A DNA stretch of 64,000 nucleotides from contig CBDCDL010000002.1 of NCBI GenBank assembly GCA_965215345.1, positions 2,790,001 through 2,854,000 of the forward strand, given 5' to 3'. Positions 27,223-36,557 of the stretch are shown piece by piece; position 1 is the stretch's first letter, and each line of letters starts with the position of its first letter. The DNA is from CATQHW01 sp965215345 (GTDB taxonomy: Bacteria; Spirochaetota; Spirochaetia; SZUA-6; Bin103). The notes below the pieces were generated by a model, which ran no database searches, was not told where the DNA came from, and was given only the letters and a program-made list of their open reading frames with translations. The position numbers and the translations under genes are program-made.

Positions 27223-29273
27223 GTCTGCAACTGGACGAGTTGGACCGGCGAGCGGCCACGGCGTTCGACGGCTACCTGGTCCGCAAGGACCTGGTTCGCA
27301 AGTACAGCCGCCAATACCCGGTTCCCACCTATGTCGTCGAGTTTCTGCTCGGCCGGTACTGCGCGACGACCGACGAGCGGGAGATCGAGGACGGACTGGC
27401 GATCGTCGAACGGCAACTCGCGGATCGAGCCGTCCGCACCGGCGAGGAAGAGTTGTTCAAGGCGCGGGCCAGAGATCGAGGCTCCGTCAAGCTGATCGAC
27501 ATCGTCAAGGCAAGGCTGGATGCCAGGACCGATTCGCTGATCGCCGAACTGCCGAGCCTCGCGATCCGGGACGTGCGCATCGACGACGACCTGGTGAAGC
27601 AGCACGAGCGCATGTTGACCGATGGCTTCTACGCCGAGGTCAACCTCAGCTATGACGCCGCGATCGCGCAGGAACAGAACGGGCGCCCGTTCGCCATAGA
27701 GGGGCTCCGGGCCATTCAGCTCTCGAAAGCCGACGTGTTGGGTACGCTTCTCCGGGGCCGCCATGAACTCACCTGCGAGGAGTGGAAGCGGCTCCTGCTG
27801 CGCAGCATCGGACTGGAGCCGGCGGCGCTCTCCGAACGTGCGCAGATGGTCGCGCTGATCCGGATGGCGCCGTTCGTCGAGCGCAACTACAACCTGGTCG
27901 AGCTGGGGCCGCGCGGCACCGGCAAGAGCCACCTGTATCAACAGATCTCCCCCTACGCCCACCTGATCTCGGGCGGCAGGGCAACCGTGGCGAAGATGTT
28001 CGTCAACAATGCCAACGGCCGGCGCGGCCTGGTGTGCCGGTACGACGTGGTGTGTTTCGACGAGATCTCCGGCGTCTCCTTCGACCAGAAGGACGGCGTG
28101 AACATCCTGAAGGGCTACATGGAGTCCGGTGAGTTCTCGCGCGGCAAGGAGAGCATCCGCGCGGAGGGCGGCATCGCCATGGTCGGCAACCTCGACGTCG
28201 ACGTCGCGCAGCAGCAGCGCGTCGGCCACCTGTTCGGTCCGCTGTCGGCCGACATGCGCGACGACACGGCATTCATGGATCGCATCCATGCCTACGTGCC
28301 GGGCTGGGACTTCCCGAAGCTCAGCCCGCAGGAACACTTCACCGACCACTTCGGATTGGTCAGCGACTTCCTGTCCGAGTGCTGGAGCCGGCTGCGCGTC
28401 GGCAGCCGTGTTCCGATGCTCCAGGGACGGGTGAACTATGGCGGAGCGCTCAGCGGGCGGGACATCACCGCGGTCAACAAGACGGTGAGCGGCCTGCTCA
28501 AGCTGCTGTATCCGGATCCCAAGATGGAAGTGCCGGACGAGGACCTGGAGGAGCTGGTTCGCCTCGCCCTCGAAGTGCGCCGTCGGGTAAAGGAGCAGCA
28601 GAAGCGCGTGTTCAAGAGCGAGTTCCGGAACACCCATTTCAGCTACGCCATGGGTGAAGACGGGATCGAGCGATTCGTGTCCACGCCGGAGCTGGGCAGC
28701 GACGATGCCATCGACCTCGACCCGTTGCCGCCGGGGCAGGTGTGGGGCATCGGCCCGGGCGGGCCGGACATCGGACCTGCGCTCTACCGCATCGAGGTCA
28801 CCACCGGCCCGGGCAACGGCGTCAGAATACTGAACGCCCCGGTTCCTCAGGCGTTCCGCGAGAGCACCCGCTACGCCGAGCAGAACCTGTACACGCGAGC
28901 GCGGGAACTCGTCGGCGACCGCGATCCGCGTGCGCACGAGTTCTCCGTGCAGCTTCGCGCCATGGACCACGACCGCTCGGGAGCATCACTCGGGCTGCCG
29001 GCGCTCATGGCGTTGTGCGGCGCCCTGCTCGAGAAGAGCCTGAAGGGCGGTTTGATCGTCGTCGGCGCGCTCAATCTCGGCGGGTCGGTGGAACCGCTGG
29101 CGAACGCCGTGGGAGTCGTCGAAGCCGCCGTCGAGAAAGGCGCCGCCACGGTGCTGGTCCCCGTCTCGGCTCGTAGGCAGCTCTTCGACCTGTCCGACGA
29201 CATGGCGACGAAGGTCAATCTGCAGTTCTACGCCGACGCCCCCGACGCCCTGCTGAAGGCCCTGTTGGAGTAA
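27219..29273 (+). CDS. brxL: BREX Lon-like protein BrxL
   Basis: BrxL marks type I BREX. It is an MCM-like AAA ATPase fused to a Lon-type domain and binds DNA as a multimer. This 684-residue protein begins with DELDRRAATAFDGYLVRKDL and GRYCATTD. Walker A is GPRGTGKSHL near residue 230, and Walker B is VVCFDEISG near 280. The Lon-like C-terminus includes DRSGASLGLPALMALCGALL and GGLIVVGALNLGG. The start is GTG 27219, overlapping the pglZ stop. It is the last gene of the locus, and low-GC DNA begins about 280 bases later. Confidence 0.92.
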   Translation: MSLQLDELDRRAATAFDGYLVRKDLVRKYSRQYPVPTYVVEFLLGRYCATTDEREIEDGLAIVERQLADRAVRTGEEELFKARARDRGSVKLIDIVKARLDARTDSLIAELPSLAIRDVRIDDDLVKQHERMLTDGFYAEVNLSYDAAIAQEQNGRPFAIEGLRAIQLSKADVLGTLLRGRHELTCEEWKRLLLRSIGLEPAALSERAQMVALIRMAPFVERNYNLVELGPRGTGKSHLYQQISPYAHLISGGRATVAKMFVNNANGRRGLVCRYDVVCFDEISGVSFDQKDGVNILKGYMESGEFSRGKESIRAEGGIAMVGNLDVDVAQQQRVGHLFGPLSADMRDDTAFMDRIHAYVPGWDFPKLSPQEHFTDHFGLVSDFLSECWSRLRVGSRVPMLQGRVNYGGALSGRDITAVNKTVSGLLKLLYPDPKMEVPDEDLEELVRLALEVRRRVKEQQKRVFKSEFRNTHFSYAMGEDGIERFVSTPELGSDDAIDLDPLPPGQVWGIGPGGPDIGPALYRIEVTTGPGNGVRILNAPVPQAFRESTRYAEQNLYTRARELVGDRDPRAHEFSVQLRAMDHDRSGASLGLPALMALCGALLEKSLKGGLIVVGALNLGGSVEPLANAVGVVEAAVEKGAATVLVPVSARRQLFDLSDDMATKVNLQFYADAPDALLKALLE

Positions 29274-29553
29274 GCCGATCAGGCTGCCGACTCACCTGAG
29301 GATTCCTCCAGTTCCTCTGCAATGGGACATTCCTGATCCCGCTCCAAACGTCACTCACCACGTCAAACCGGCGACGTATCCAAGCGACTGAGGTGGTCCC
29401 CTCGGGGGCTCGGTCGATTGCCCCACCGATCCCCTCTCCACTATGCTGACGCCATGACCGAGCAGGGAACCGGAACGGAACCAGGAGCCGGGTCAGGCAC
29501 CGGAACCGAGCAAGTAGCCCGGAACCGGTGGCCCTGAGATCAGATGGTCTTCC
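29274..29553. other. Intergenic region after brxL with GGAACC-type repeats
   Basis: No convincing gene lies in these 280 bases. Around 29454-29537 there is a low-complexity run built on GGAACCGG and GGAACGGAACC units. It could encode only a 27-residue Gly/Thr/Glu-rich peptide with no ribosome site. I see no clear terminator. The region marks the right edge of the BREX locus and the change to lower G+C. Confidence 0.5.
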
Positions 29554-29586
29554 TTGAAGTGTCCGCGCCTGACGGCCACGAGACTC

Positions 29587-30000
29587 ATGAGCCGTAGTTC
29601 ACCTAACCCAAAGCGCAGGATAGCTTCTCCCGGATCGTGCGACACAGCAATACTGCAAAGGGTGCGCTACATCGGTAGCGGGCTCCATAAGAAATATCCA
29701 GCCGATTACGGATTCGACCCTCCTGTCTCGCCCAGAGCAAACAAGTCCGTGTGTGACGATAAGAGAGTCATAAAGAGATCCGAAGCAGCTAGATTGTTCC
29801 GTAGAGGCATTGCCCAAGGAATGGTGAGTAGCTTCAGGATCAACGAGCTTCCCAAATACATTTGGGCTGTTGACGAGGACGGCGAAGTCTACGAAGCGAA
29901 ACTTGACTCCCAAGGATACCACGGTTACCGGTTGGGTGAAGACGACCGTGCAATGCGTCGTCTTGTGCTCAAGGAATGGAAATCTCGATGCGACACATGA
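29587..30000 (+). CDS. Small protein of an uncharacterised paired family
   Basis: This protein of about 137 residues (ATG 29587; 29554 is possible) belongs to a family I recognise only by pattern. The order is RVRYIGSGLHKKYPADYGF, then PRANKSVCDD, then SEAARLFRRGIAQGMV, then LPKYIWAVDEDGEVYEAKL and YHGYRL. A broken homologue with the same RARYAGSPEHK start lies at 44600 in this window. The gene is on the same strand as, and overlaps by 25 bases, a large gene with an ImmA/IrrE-like C-terminal half, so the two probably form a module. G+C is much lower than in flanking genes. The role is unknown; a toxin-antitoxin or defence role is only a guess. Confidence 0.6.
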   Translation: MSRSSPNPKRRIASPGSCDTAILQRVRYIGSGLHKKYPADYGFDPPVSPRANKSVCDDKRVIKRSEAARLFRRGIAQGMVSSFRINELPKYIWAVDEDGEVYEAKLDSQGYHGYRLGEDDRAMRRLVLKEWKSRCDT

Positions 30001-31448
30001 ACCTGGATATTTCATTGTCACCTGCTGACTCGCTTGACATCGGGTCATCAGAAGAACGAGCTGGGTTCGGAACGGTCAAAATCGAGACCGATGACGCCCT
30101 TCTCACTGAAGGAATTGACCGGCATATCGGCGAGCTCCGCGAAGGTCCTCTTGTATCGGGTTATCATCTTGCAGAGTGGCTCGCGTGGAATTGGTGGAGA
30201 TTACGTTGGGAATGGTGGCACCCCCGGAATGCCTCAGAGGATGTCATGGACGATTGGGACTTTGCTCATCGGTTGTCAACGATTGGAGAAGGTTATGAGT
30301 GGCCCAACATAACGGTTGCATCAGATGGGTTTCAGAGCGCCATTATAACCGAACCGTCCATCGACCATGCCTCTTTCAGATACTTCGGCGCTCCGATGAC
30401 ATTGATTTCAGCGGACGTCATGGAGGCGGCGGTTGATAGGTTTGTATCTGATATTGTGGCGCTGATGGACAAAAAGGAACTCCGCGAGACGAATCTTCAC
30501 CGCCTGTGGAGTGAATTGCAAATTGAGCGTCAAGATCCAGAGACGGCCTCTTTGCGTAGGTTGGAAGCACGGCTTGGTTACGATCCTGACGAGGCCGACC
30601 ATCTTGGCGAAGAATGGCGGGACGATGCTGCACGTCTCGGTGGGGATTCTCTTGAGGAATTGGCTGCGGATGCGGCATACCTATGTAAGCCGAACGATAT
30701 GATGTCAGCATCTTGCATTATGGAAATGGCGGATTCTTGCGGCTTTGAAGCTGGCGGTCAAGACTCCATCGTACCCTGGGAGCGGAGCCAAGAGGAGTGG
30801 GGAATTTTGGAAGCTTGGCGCATCGGGGAGAGTTACGCTCGTAGACTTCGGATGGAAGAAGGGATTGATGTGGCAGATCCTGTCTCGAACGGGCGTCTTG
30901 CGGAACTCGCTGGTGTTTCCAAGAAAGCTATTTCGCGCTCTGATTGTATAGGAGACATATCGTTCTTTCTCAACAGAGACCTCGGGACCAGCGCCAGGAT
31001 GGTATTCAGATCAAAGTGGGAGAATGGACGCCGTTTCGCTCTTGCGCGAATAATTGGCGACCGGCTGTTCGCTTGGACGGACAATATGTTCCCGGCAACA
31101 CGCTCATTCACCTATCGCCAGAAGGCACAACGCGCATTCGCTGCGGAGTTTCTCAGTCCATTTGTGGGGGTGCGGGACATGCTCGGCACAGATGATTCAG
31201 AGGACCGCCAGAATGAAATAGCCGAGCACTATCAAGTGTCGTCCATTACGATCAAGACGATTTTGGTGAACAAGGCGATAATCGGTCGCGACGATAGCTC
31301 GGGCATCGTTCATCGGTCACCTTTTGCAGACCAGTTTTCGAACCCACTCCGACAGGTGCATGGCGACCGTTCCGCCTTTGCTTCCGATGTGCGTAGTCAG
31401 GTATGGACTTCCTCTGCAATCGCTGTCCGCCGCTCCGGTCAGCCGTAG
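29976..31448 (+). CDS. Large partner protein with degenerate ImmA/IrrE-like region
   Basis: This 490-residue, acidic, tryptophan-rich protein has an N-terminal part (EWLAWNWWRLRWEWW, around residue 70) that is unlike anything I can name. From about residue 300 it has a short helix-turn-helix-like stretch, NGRLAELAGVSKKAI. RRFALARIIGDRLF and QRAFAAEFLSPFVGV then follow, with a final IAEHYQVSSITIKTILVNK. These match the layout of ImmA/IrrE peptidases (helix with HExxH, then the 'ANxFAAELLMP' helix), but the HExxH zinc motif is absent. It is therefore probably a non-catalytic relative. The last 40 residues look random and overlap the convergent amidohydrolase by ten bases, suggesting the native end was lost. 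G+C is low. ATG 29988 or 29997 could also start it. Confidence 0.6.
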   Translation: MEISMRHMNLDISLSPADSLDIGSSEERAGFGTVKIETDDALLTEGIDRHIGELREGPLVSGYHLAEWLAWNWWRLRWEWWHPRNASEDVMDDWDFAHRLSTIGEGYEWPNITVASDGFQSAIITEPSIDHASFRYFGAPMTLISADVMEAAVDRFVSDIVALMDKKELRETNLHRLWSELQIERQDPETASLRRLEARLGYDPDEADHLGEEWRDDAARLGGDSLEELAADAAYLCKPNDMMSASCIMEMADSCGFEAGGQDSIVPWERSQEEWGILEAWRIGESYARRLRMEEGIDVADPVSNGRLAELAGVSKKAISRSDCIGDISFFLNRDLGTSARMVFRSKWENGRRFALARIIGDRLFAWTDNMFPATRSFTYRQKAQRAFAAEFLSPFVGVRDMLGTDDSEDRQNEIAEHYQVSSITIKTILVNKAIIGRDDSSGIVHRSPFADQFSNPLRQVHGDRSAFASDVRSQVWTSSAIAVRRSGQP

Positions 31449-32278
31449 ACGGTCAGTCGGTCGGGCTTCTCCGGGTCCACGGCCCACAGTTCGTCGGCTT
31501 GGTAGACGCGCGGGGCCTGCGGCGGGCCGTCCGGGAGCTGCCAGTCGGGGTTGTACCGGCGGATCAGCTCCATGATGTTCTTGTAGGCGATGCGGTCCTT
31601 GAGGTCGTCGTCGATCGGCGCATCCTCGATGATCCGCTGCAGCAGGCGGTAGTCGTAGTAGGGCAGGTCGGCGCCGAAGATGATCCGCTCGCGCCCCACC
31701 CGGTCGGCCAGCTTCGCGAAGTCCCAGAGGCTGCCGCGTTCGTCCGGGTACTGCACGATCTCGAACCAGACGTTGTCCATGCCGGCGAAGGACTCGGCGG
31801 CGTGGCTTGAGGCATGGGTGATGAAGGTGGCGGCCGGAAACATGCGCGCGACCTCCCCGAACACCGCATCGTGCATATGCACGTTGCAGAGCCCCCCGCG
31901 CCCGGCGGCCATCTCCACGAACGGGATGCATGCCTCGCGCACCGGCGGGTGGGAGACGATGCCGTGCAGGCCCAGCTCGCTCATCGCCCACTCCGCCTCG
32001 TCCACGGCGACCGGTCCCAGGCACGGCTCGACCAGCGCCAGGCCCAGCGGCACGTGCTCGGGAAAGTCGCGGCGCGCGCGGGCGATCACCCGGTTCTGGT
32101 CGCGGATGTCCTCCAGGCCGCGCAGGATCAGCCCGCCGGTGGCGGTCGGCATCGACAGGCAGGCGTAGACGCCGGTCTCCGCGAAGCGGGCCAGGCACAT
32201 GGCGGTGCTCTGGCCGGTGGGCGGCAGCCGGTTCAGGGTGCGGCCGATGTGGTTGTGGCAGTCGATATACGGTCTCAT
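31439..32278 (-). CDS. Amidohydrolase family protein (Amidohydro_2)
   Basis: This 279-residue TIM-barrel hydrolase opens with MRPYIDCHNHIGR, the N-terminal metal-binding HxH of the Amidohydro_2 family. NVHMHDAVF, ATFITHASSH and RIIFGADLPYYDY supply the later His and Asp ligands. GGAGAGAGGAA is placed a few bases before ATG 32278. Family members hydrolyse or decarboxylate small cyclic or carboxylate substrates; the substrate here is unknown. It is the last gene of a minus-strand run with two Gfo/Idh oxidoreductases, 29 bases from the next, so it probably acts in the same sugar or uronate-type pathway. Confidence 0.82.
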   Translation of the reverse strand: MRPYIDCHNHIGRTLNRLPPTGQSTAMCLARFAETGVYACLSMPTATGGLILRGLEDIRDQNRVIARARRDFPEHVPLGLALVEPCLGPVAVDEAEWAMSELGLHGIVSHPPVREACIPFVEMAAGRGGLCNVHMHDAVFGEVARMFPAATFITHASSHAAESFAGMDNVWFEIVQYPDERGSLWDFAKLADRVGRERIIFGADLPYYDYRLLQRIIEDAPIDDDLKDRIAYKNIMELIRRYNPDWQLPDGPPQAPRVYQADELWAVDPEKPDRLTVYG

Positions 32279-32307
32279 GGGGTTCCTCTCTCCGTGATGG
32301 GGGGGCT

Positions 32308-33366
32308 TCAGTCGTCCGCGTGCAGGTCCACGGCGCGCCGCTCGGCGGTGGCGCGCCGGGCGGCGGCGACGATGCGCAGGTTGTGCAGGGCCTTCCGGCC
32401 ACCGATCGGCGGCGGCGCGCCGCGCGCCAGGGCGTCGAAGGTGGCGGCGAAGTAGCGCGCGTGGCCGCTCTCCGCCCAGGTCGGCTGCGGCGGCAGCGCC
32501 ACCTCCTGCCACTGCCCGGTGCTGCGCGCGTACTGCCACAGCCCGCGCCCGCGGCGCATCACGCGCACGCCGCCGGCCGGGCCGTGCACCTCGGCCAGGT
32601 TGGCGCTTTCGCCGCCGTCGCTGCCGGGGACGCACCAGGAGGTGGCCACCGTGGACGGCGCGCCGTTCTCGTGCTCCAGCAGCAGCAGCGCCAAGTCGTC
32701 CACGTCGAAGGCGAAGTGCGCGGTCGCCACCCGCGCTTCGACGTAGCGCACGGGCGAGCCGACCAGCGTCTCCAGCAGGTAGATCTCGTGGTAAGCGGTG
32801 TCGTTGATGGCGCCGCCGCCCGCCGCGCGCGAGGCGCGCCACTCCCGGTTCGGGTCTGCCCGTTCGTCGGTCTTGTTGAACAGCGACTTGGCGCGCCCGA
32901 AGAAGGGCGTGCCCGTGGCGCCTGCGGCCAGCAGCGCCCGCGCCCGCTCCGAGCCTTGCGCGAACAGGAAGTTGTGCACCACCGCGTAGGGCACGCCGTG
33001 GCGCTCCACCGCTGCCAGCACCGCCCGAGCCTGCTCAACCGAGGTGGCCATCGGTTTCTCCGAGATCACGGCCACGCCCGCCGCCGCCGCGTCCATCGCG
33101 TGCCCGGCGTGCAGGTGGTGCGGCGTGGCGATGGTGACCGCGTCCAGCTCGGCGTGCTCCAGCATCTGCCGATGGTCGGCGTAGCGCCGCTCCGGCGGCA
33201 CGGTCAGCATCTCGCCCATCTGAAGCAGGTTGTCGCTGACCGGATCGGCCAGCGCGCTCACCCGCACCAAGTCGGGAATCGACTGATACCCCGGCGCGTG
33301 GGCGATGCGCACGATGCCGCCGCAGCCGATCAGACCCAGGCGAACCGGTCGCTGCATCTCCGCCAT
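32308..33366 (-). CDS. Gfo/Idh/MocA-family oxidoreductase
   Basis: This 352-residue NAD(P)-dependent oxidoreductase has a Rossmann start, RLGLIGCGGIVRIAHAPGY, then DAVTIATPHHLH and the EKPMA motif (residues 103-107), with the catalytic lysine in EKP. The C-terminal half carries GGGAINDTAYHEIYLLETLVG, typical of the family's second domain. Such enzymes oxidise or reduce cyclic polyols and sugars. It lies one base from the next Gfo/Idh gene on the same strand. There is no signal peptide, so it acts in the cytoplasm. Confidence 0.87.
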   Translation of the reverse strand: MAEMQRPVRLGLIGCGGIVRIAHAPGYQSIPDLVRVSALADPVSDNLLQMGEMLTVPPERRYADHRQMLEHAELDAVTIATPHHLHAGHAMDAAAAGVAVISEKPMATSVEQARAVLAAVERHGVPYAVVHNFLFAQGSERARALLAAGATGTPFFGRAKSLFNKTDERADPNREWRASRAAGGGAINDTAYHEIYLLETLVGSPVRYVEARVATAHFAFDVDDLALLLLEHENGAPSTVATSWCVPGSDGGESANLAEVHGPAGGVRVMRRGRGLWQYARSTGQWQEVALPPQPTWAESGHARYFAATFDALARGAPPPIGGRKALHNLRIVAAARRATAERRAVDLHADD

Positions 33367-33367
33367 C

Positions 33368-34594
33368 TTAGTCCATCTCGACCAGCCGTCGCGCCAGGCG
33401 GGAACGCTCCGCGGCGAACGCGATGCGGTGGGTGTCGAGCGACACCGCCACGTCGGTGAGGACCGACGAGCGGTCGCCGGTGTGGATGGCCCGCAGCCAC
33501 GAGTCGACCACCCGGCGATCGCCGCCGCCGTGGCCGCCGAACTCCGGCTCGATGGTGATGCGATCGACCACGTTCTCCCCCAAGCGACGCACTTCGATGC
33601 CGTGCTCGGAGAACTCCGCGACCCCCTCGGTGCCGTGCACGCGGGTGCGCCGGCCGCCGACGGCGGTGAAGCCGGTCATCGTGAACGTGGCGGTGACGCC
33701 GCCGTCGAACTCCAGCGCCACGATCTGGTTGTCGACGACGTCATTGTCGCACCGCCACACGCAGCGCCCGTGCGGGCCGTCGGTGATGGCCTGCAGTTGG
33801 GCCTGGCGGCTGTGGTCGAGGGTGAGCCAGCTCACCGGCCCGCCCTCGCGGTCGGTGTCCGCGTAGAGCTTGATCGCCGAATAGACGCAGTCGGGCTCGA
33901 TGTTGCAGTCCACGCAGCGCTCCCCGCTGCCGGCGGGGGCGTGCTCGGCACGAAAGTAGTTGAGCGACCCGAACGAGCTGACCGCCCGGCACGGCCGGTC
34001 CACCAGGTACGCGAGGTAATCGACGTCGTGGCAGCTCTTGGCCAGGAGCATGAAGGATGAACGCCCCTCGTTTCCCCACTTGCCGCGCACGAAGCTGTGC
34101 GCCTGGTGCCACCACTGGACCTGTTCGAGGTGGTCGACGGTCACCACAGTGCCGATGCGGCCGGAGCTCACGACCTCCTTGAGGATCCGGAACGGGCGCG
34201 AGTAGCGCATCGAGTGGCAGACCGCCGTGATCGCCTGCGAGTCGGCGGCTGCCGCCGCGATGCGCTCGCACTCCTCCAGCGACGGCGCCATGGGCTTCTC
34301 CATGAGCAGGTGGTGGCCGGCGGCCAGGGCGGCGAGCGACGGCTCGGTGTGGTCGCGGTCCATCGTCGTGACCACCACCGCGTCCACGGGCAGGGACGCG
34401 GCGAACAGGTCGCGCCAGTCGCGGAAGCGGTGGCGCTCCTCGATGTCGTGGGTGCGCGCGAAGTCTTCGCGGTAGTCATCGCGCGGCTCGGCGACCGCCA
34501 CGATGTCGGCCCACCGCGGGCGGCTGGCGATGAGGTTGGAGAGCGACCGGCCCCTGCCGCCGGCGCCGATGACGGCTACGCGTGCTGCACTCAT
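33368..34594 (-). CDS. Gfo/Idh/MocA-family oxidoreductase
   Basis: This 408-residue enzyme starts ARVAVIGAGGRGRSLSNLIA (nucleotide-binding GxGxxG) and has DAVVVTTMDRDHTEPSL followed by LLMEKPMAPS with the EKP lysine. A cysteine-containing insert, ERCVDCNIEPDCVYS (about residue 225), is seen in a subgroup of these oxidoreductases and may bind a metal, but I cannot say so from sequence alone. The C-terminal domain has VVDNQIVALEFDGGVTATF. It is the first gene of the three-gene run with the next oxidoreductase and the amidohydrolase. Its substrate is probably a sugar acid or inositol-like compound. Confidence 0.87.
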   Translation of the reverse strand: MSAARVAVIGAGGRGRSLSNLIASRPRWADIVAVAEPRDDYREDFARTHDIEERHRFRDWRDLFAASLPVDAVVVTTMDRDHTEPSLAALAAGHHLLMEKPMAPSLEECERIAAAAADSQAITAVCHSMRYSRPFRILKEVVSSGRIGTVVTVDHLEQVQWWHQAHSFVRGKWGNEGRSSFMLLAKSCHDVDYLAYLVDRPCRAVSSFGSLNYFRAEHAPAGSGERCVDCNIEPDCVYSAIKLYADTDREGGPVSWLTLDHSRQAQLQAITDGPHGRCVWRCDNDVVDNQIVALEFDGGVTATFTMTGFTAVGGRRTRVHGTEGVAEFSEHGIEVRRLGENVVDRITIEPEFGGHGGGDRRVVDSWLRAIHTGDRSSVLTDVAVSLDTHRIAFAAERSRLARRLVEMD

Positions 34595-34705
34595 CGTCGC
34601 AGCATAGTGGAGGTCAGCCCGGTGGGTGGCAAGATCGTGGCCGCACGCCGCAGCTTCGGGACCGAGCGCGATCCATTCGCGCTATGATCGGGAGAACCCG
34701 TGTCC

Positions 34706-35144
34706 ATGGCCGCCGATCCCCGCGAGATTCACCGCACCCGGCCGGACTACGTCATCCACGACCCGACCGGGGGCAGGGAGCGTCCCTGGGACGACGAGGA
34801 GTTCTACTGGCTGAACGAGCACATCCTCGTCCACCCCCTCGGCGACGGCTCCCTGCTGGCGACGTGACAGCCGCTGGCACGTGCGCAACCGGCGCCCGAC
34901 CTACGCCTGCGTCGGCGAGTTCCGCCCCGGCGCCCAGCAGCCGGTCTGGTGGGGCGCCAAGCGGTTGCTGATCGACAACGACGCCATACCCTGGGGGCCG
35001 CCCGGCCGGGGGCGCTTCGAGTCGGCCGCCTACGTGAGCATGACGCACGAGGCGGGCCGCCGGGTCCTCTGGTACCCGGACCGCAAGGGATTCCTGCTCG
35101 GCACGCGGCTGGACGACGAGCGACTCGCCGACCTCGGCGGGTGA
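34706..35144 (+). pseudogene. Sialidase/BNR-type protein remnant with frameshift
   Basis: ATG 34706, after GGGAGAA, reads MAADPREIHRTRPDYVIHDP, then DDEEFYWLNEHILVHPLGDG, and SLLAT before a TGA at 34865-34867. The next frame continues with DSRWHVRNRRPTYACVGEF, AKRLLIDNDAIPWGPPGRG and RRVLWYPDRKGFLLGTRLDD to 35144. The second part looks like the end of a sialidase-like protein. The whole is only about 145 codons, far less than a full propeller, so it is a fragment as well as frameshifted. It is the only plus-strand feature within this minus-strand block. Confidence 0.55.
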
Positions 35145-35156
35145 ACGCGCACCGTC

Positions 35157-35171
35157 CCGTCCGGCGGACGG
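35157..35171. terminator. Possible hairpin between convergent gene ends
   Basis: A six-base stem, CCGTCC with GGACGG and a three-base loop, lies between the end of the sialidase remnant and the end of the first sulfatase. There is no T-run, so the support for termination is weak. Confidence 0.3.
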
Positions 35172-35175
35172 CCGA

Positions 35176-36546
35176 TCACCATGCGATGCGCCGGCGGTCT
35201 TCCTCCACCGCGTCGAACCAACACTCCAGCTCCCGCTCCATGCGGGCGCGGCGCTCGGGATGCCGCTCGGACAGGTCCACCGCCTCACCGGGATCATCGG
35301 CCAGGTTGAAGAGCTCCGGCCGCTGCGGAGCCGGAACGGGGCGCTCCAGCATGGTCTGCTCGATCTCCACGGTGAAGTGGGGCTCCGTGAACATGCGCTC
35401 GTACCAGCTCCTGTCCTCGTCGGACTTGTAGCGCGCCTCCGGCAGGTACGGCCATACCAGCTTCCAGTCGCCGTCCCGCATCGCCGCGTTGCAGTTGCGC
35501 ACCGGCCGGTTGCGGTTGTGCTGCCAGAACAGCTTCGTGCGCGGGCCGCCCCCGGCATCGCCGGTGAGCGCGGGCAGCAGGTTCAGCCCGTCCAGCGGCA
35601 GAGCGGGCCGCCTGCCCACGCCGCAGGCAGCCAGCAGCGTGGGCAGCCAGTCGGTGAAGTGGGCCATCCCCCGGTACACCCGGCCGCCGGGCATCCCCGC
35701 CGGCCAGCGCACCATCGCCGGCACGCGGATGCCGCCCTCCAGCACCAGGTTCTTCGCGCCGCGGAACGGCCCGTTGTAGCGCCGGTAGTCGCCGCCGAGC
35801 AGCGGCCCGTTGTCACTCGTGAACAGCAGGATCGTGTGCTCCGCCAGCCCCAGCGCGTCGAGTGCCTCCATCACCCGGCCGACCCCGGAGTCCAGGCGCC
35901 GGATCATGCCGTACAGGGTGCTCACCGTATCGCTGAAGCCGCCGCGCTCGGCGAAGGGGCGCACGTCCTCGGGGGGAGCCTCCAGGGGCGCGTGCGGCGC
36001 GTTGTACGCCAGGTACAGAAAGAACGGCTCGGAGCGGTGGCGCCGCAGGAAGTCGACCGCTTCGTCGGTGAACACGTCGGTGAGGTACCGGCCGTCCGAG
36101 CGCCAGGGCGTCCCGCCGCGATTGAGGATCCAGTCCCAGTAGTACATGCCGCCGTTGAGGAAGCCGACGAACTCGTCGAATCCCCGTGCCCGCGGGTGAT
36201 GGCGCGGGTCGAAGGCGCCGTTGTGCCACTTGCCGACCATGCCGGTGGCGTATCCCGCCGCCTTGAACAGGTCGGCCACGGTCGTCTCGCGCGAAGCGAT
36301 GCGGTCCATGCCGCGGTTCGACTCCACGCTGAGCGCCCCGGTGCGCTGGTGGTAGCGGCCGGTGAGGAGCGCCGCTCTGGCGGGGGCGCACAGCGGCGCC
36401 CCCGAGTAGTGCTGGTCCAGGCGGACCCCCTGTCGGGCGAGCGCGTCGAGATGCGGGGTCCGGACGGCCGGATTGCCGTAGACGCCCAGGTCACCGTAGC
36501 CCTGGTCGTCGGAAAGGATGAGCACGACGTTGGGCCGCCTGGCCAT
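35176..36546 (-). CDS. Type I sulfatase
   Basis: This 456-residue formylglycine-dependent sulfatase begins RRPNVVLILSDDQGYGDLGV with the metal-binding DD. It carries the activation motif C-A-P-A-R (in SGAPLCAPARAALLTGR, about residue 60), where Cys becomes formylglycine. Later landmarks are GKWHNG, LAYNAPHAPLEAP and FTSDNGPLLGG (metal DN). No signal peptide is seen, unlike many sulfatases. I use ATG 36546; GTG 36561, overlapping the upstream stop, is possible. A second sulfatase lies directly upstream and a third at 42233. The natural substrate is unknown; sulfated glycans are the usual targets. Confidence 0.88.
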   Translation of the reverse strand: MARRPNVVLILSDDQGYGDLGVYGNPAVRTPHLDALARQGVRLDQHYSGAPLCAPARAALLTGRYHQRTGALSVESNRGMDRIASRETTVADLFKAAGYATGMVGKWHNGAFDPRHHPRARGFDEFVGFLNGGMYYWDWILNRGGTPWRSDGRYLTDVFTDEAVDFLRRHRSEPFFLYLAYNAPHAPLEAPPEDVRPFAERGGFSDTVSTLYGMIRRLDSGVGRVMEALDALGLAEHTILLFTSDNGPLLGGDYRRYNGPFRGAKNLVLEGGIRVPAMVRWPAGMPGGRVYRGMAHFTDWLPTLLAACGVGRRPALPLDGLNLLPALTGDAGGGPRTKLFWQHNRNRPVRNCNAAMRDGDWKLVWPYLPEARYKSDEDRSWYERMFTEPHFTVEIEQTMLERPVPAPQRPELFNLADDPGEAVDLSERHPERRARMERELECWFDAVEEDRRRIAW

Positions 36547-36557
36547 CCGCTTCCGGC

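Noticed and set aside
29454..29537. 27-codon Gly/Thr/Glu-rich frame in the gap after brxL
   Set aside because: No ribosome site and built from GGAACC-type repeats, so it is more likely a simple-sequence stretch than a gene.
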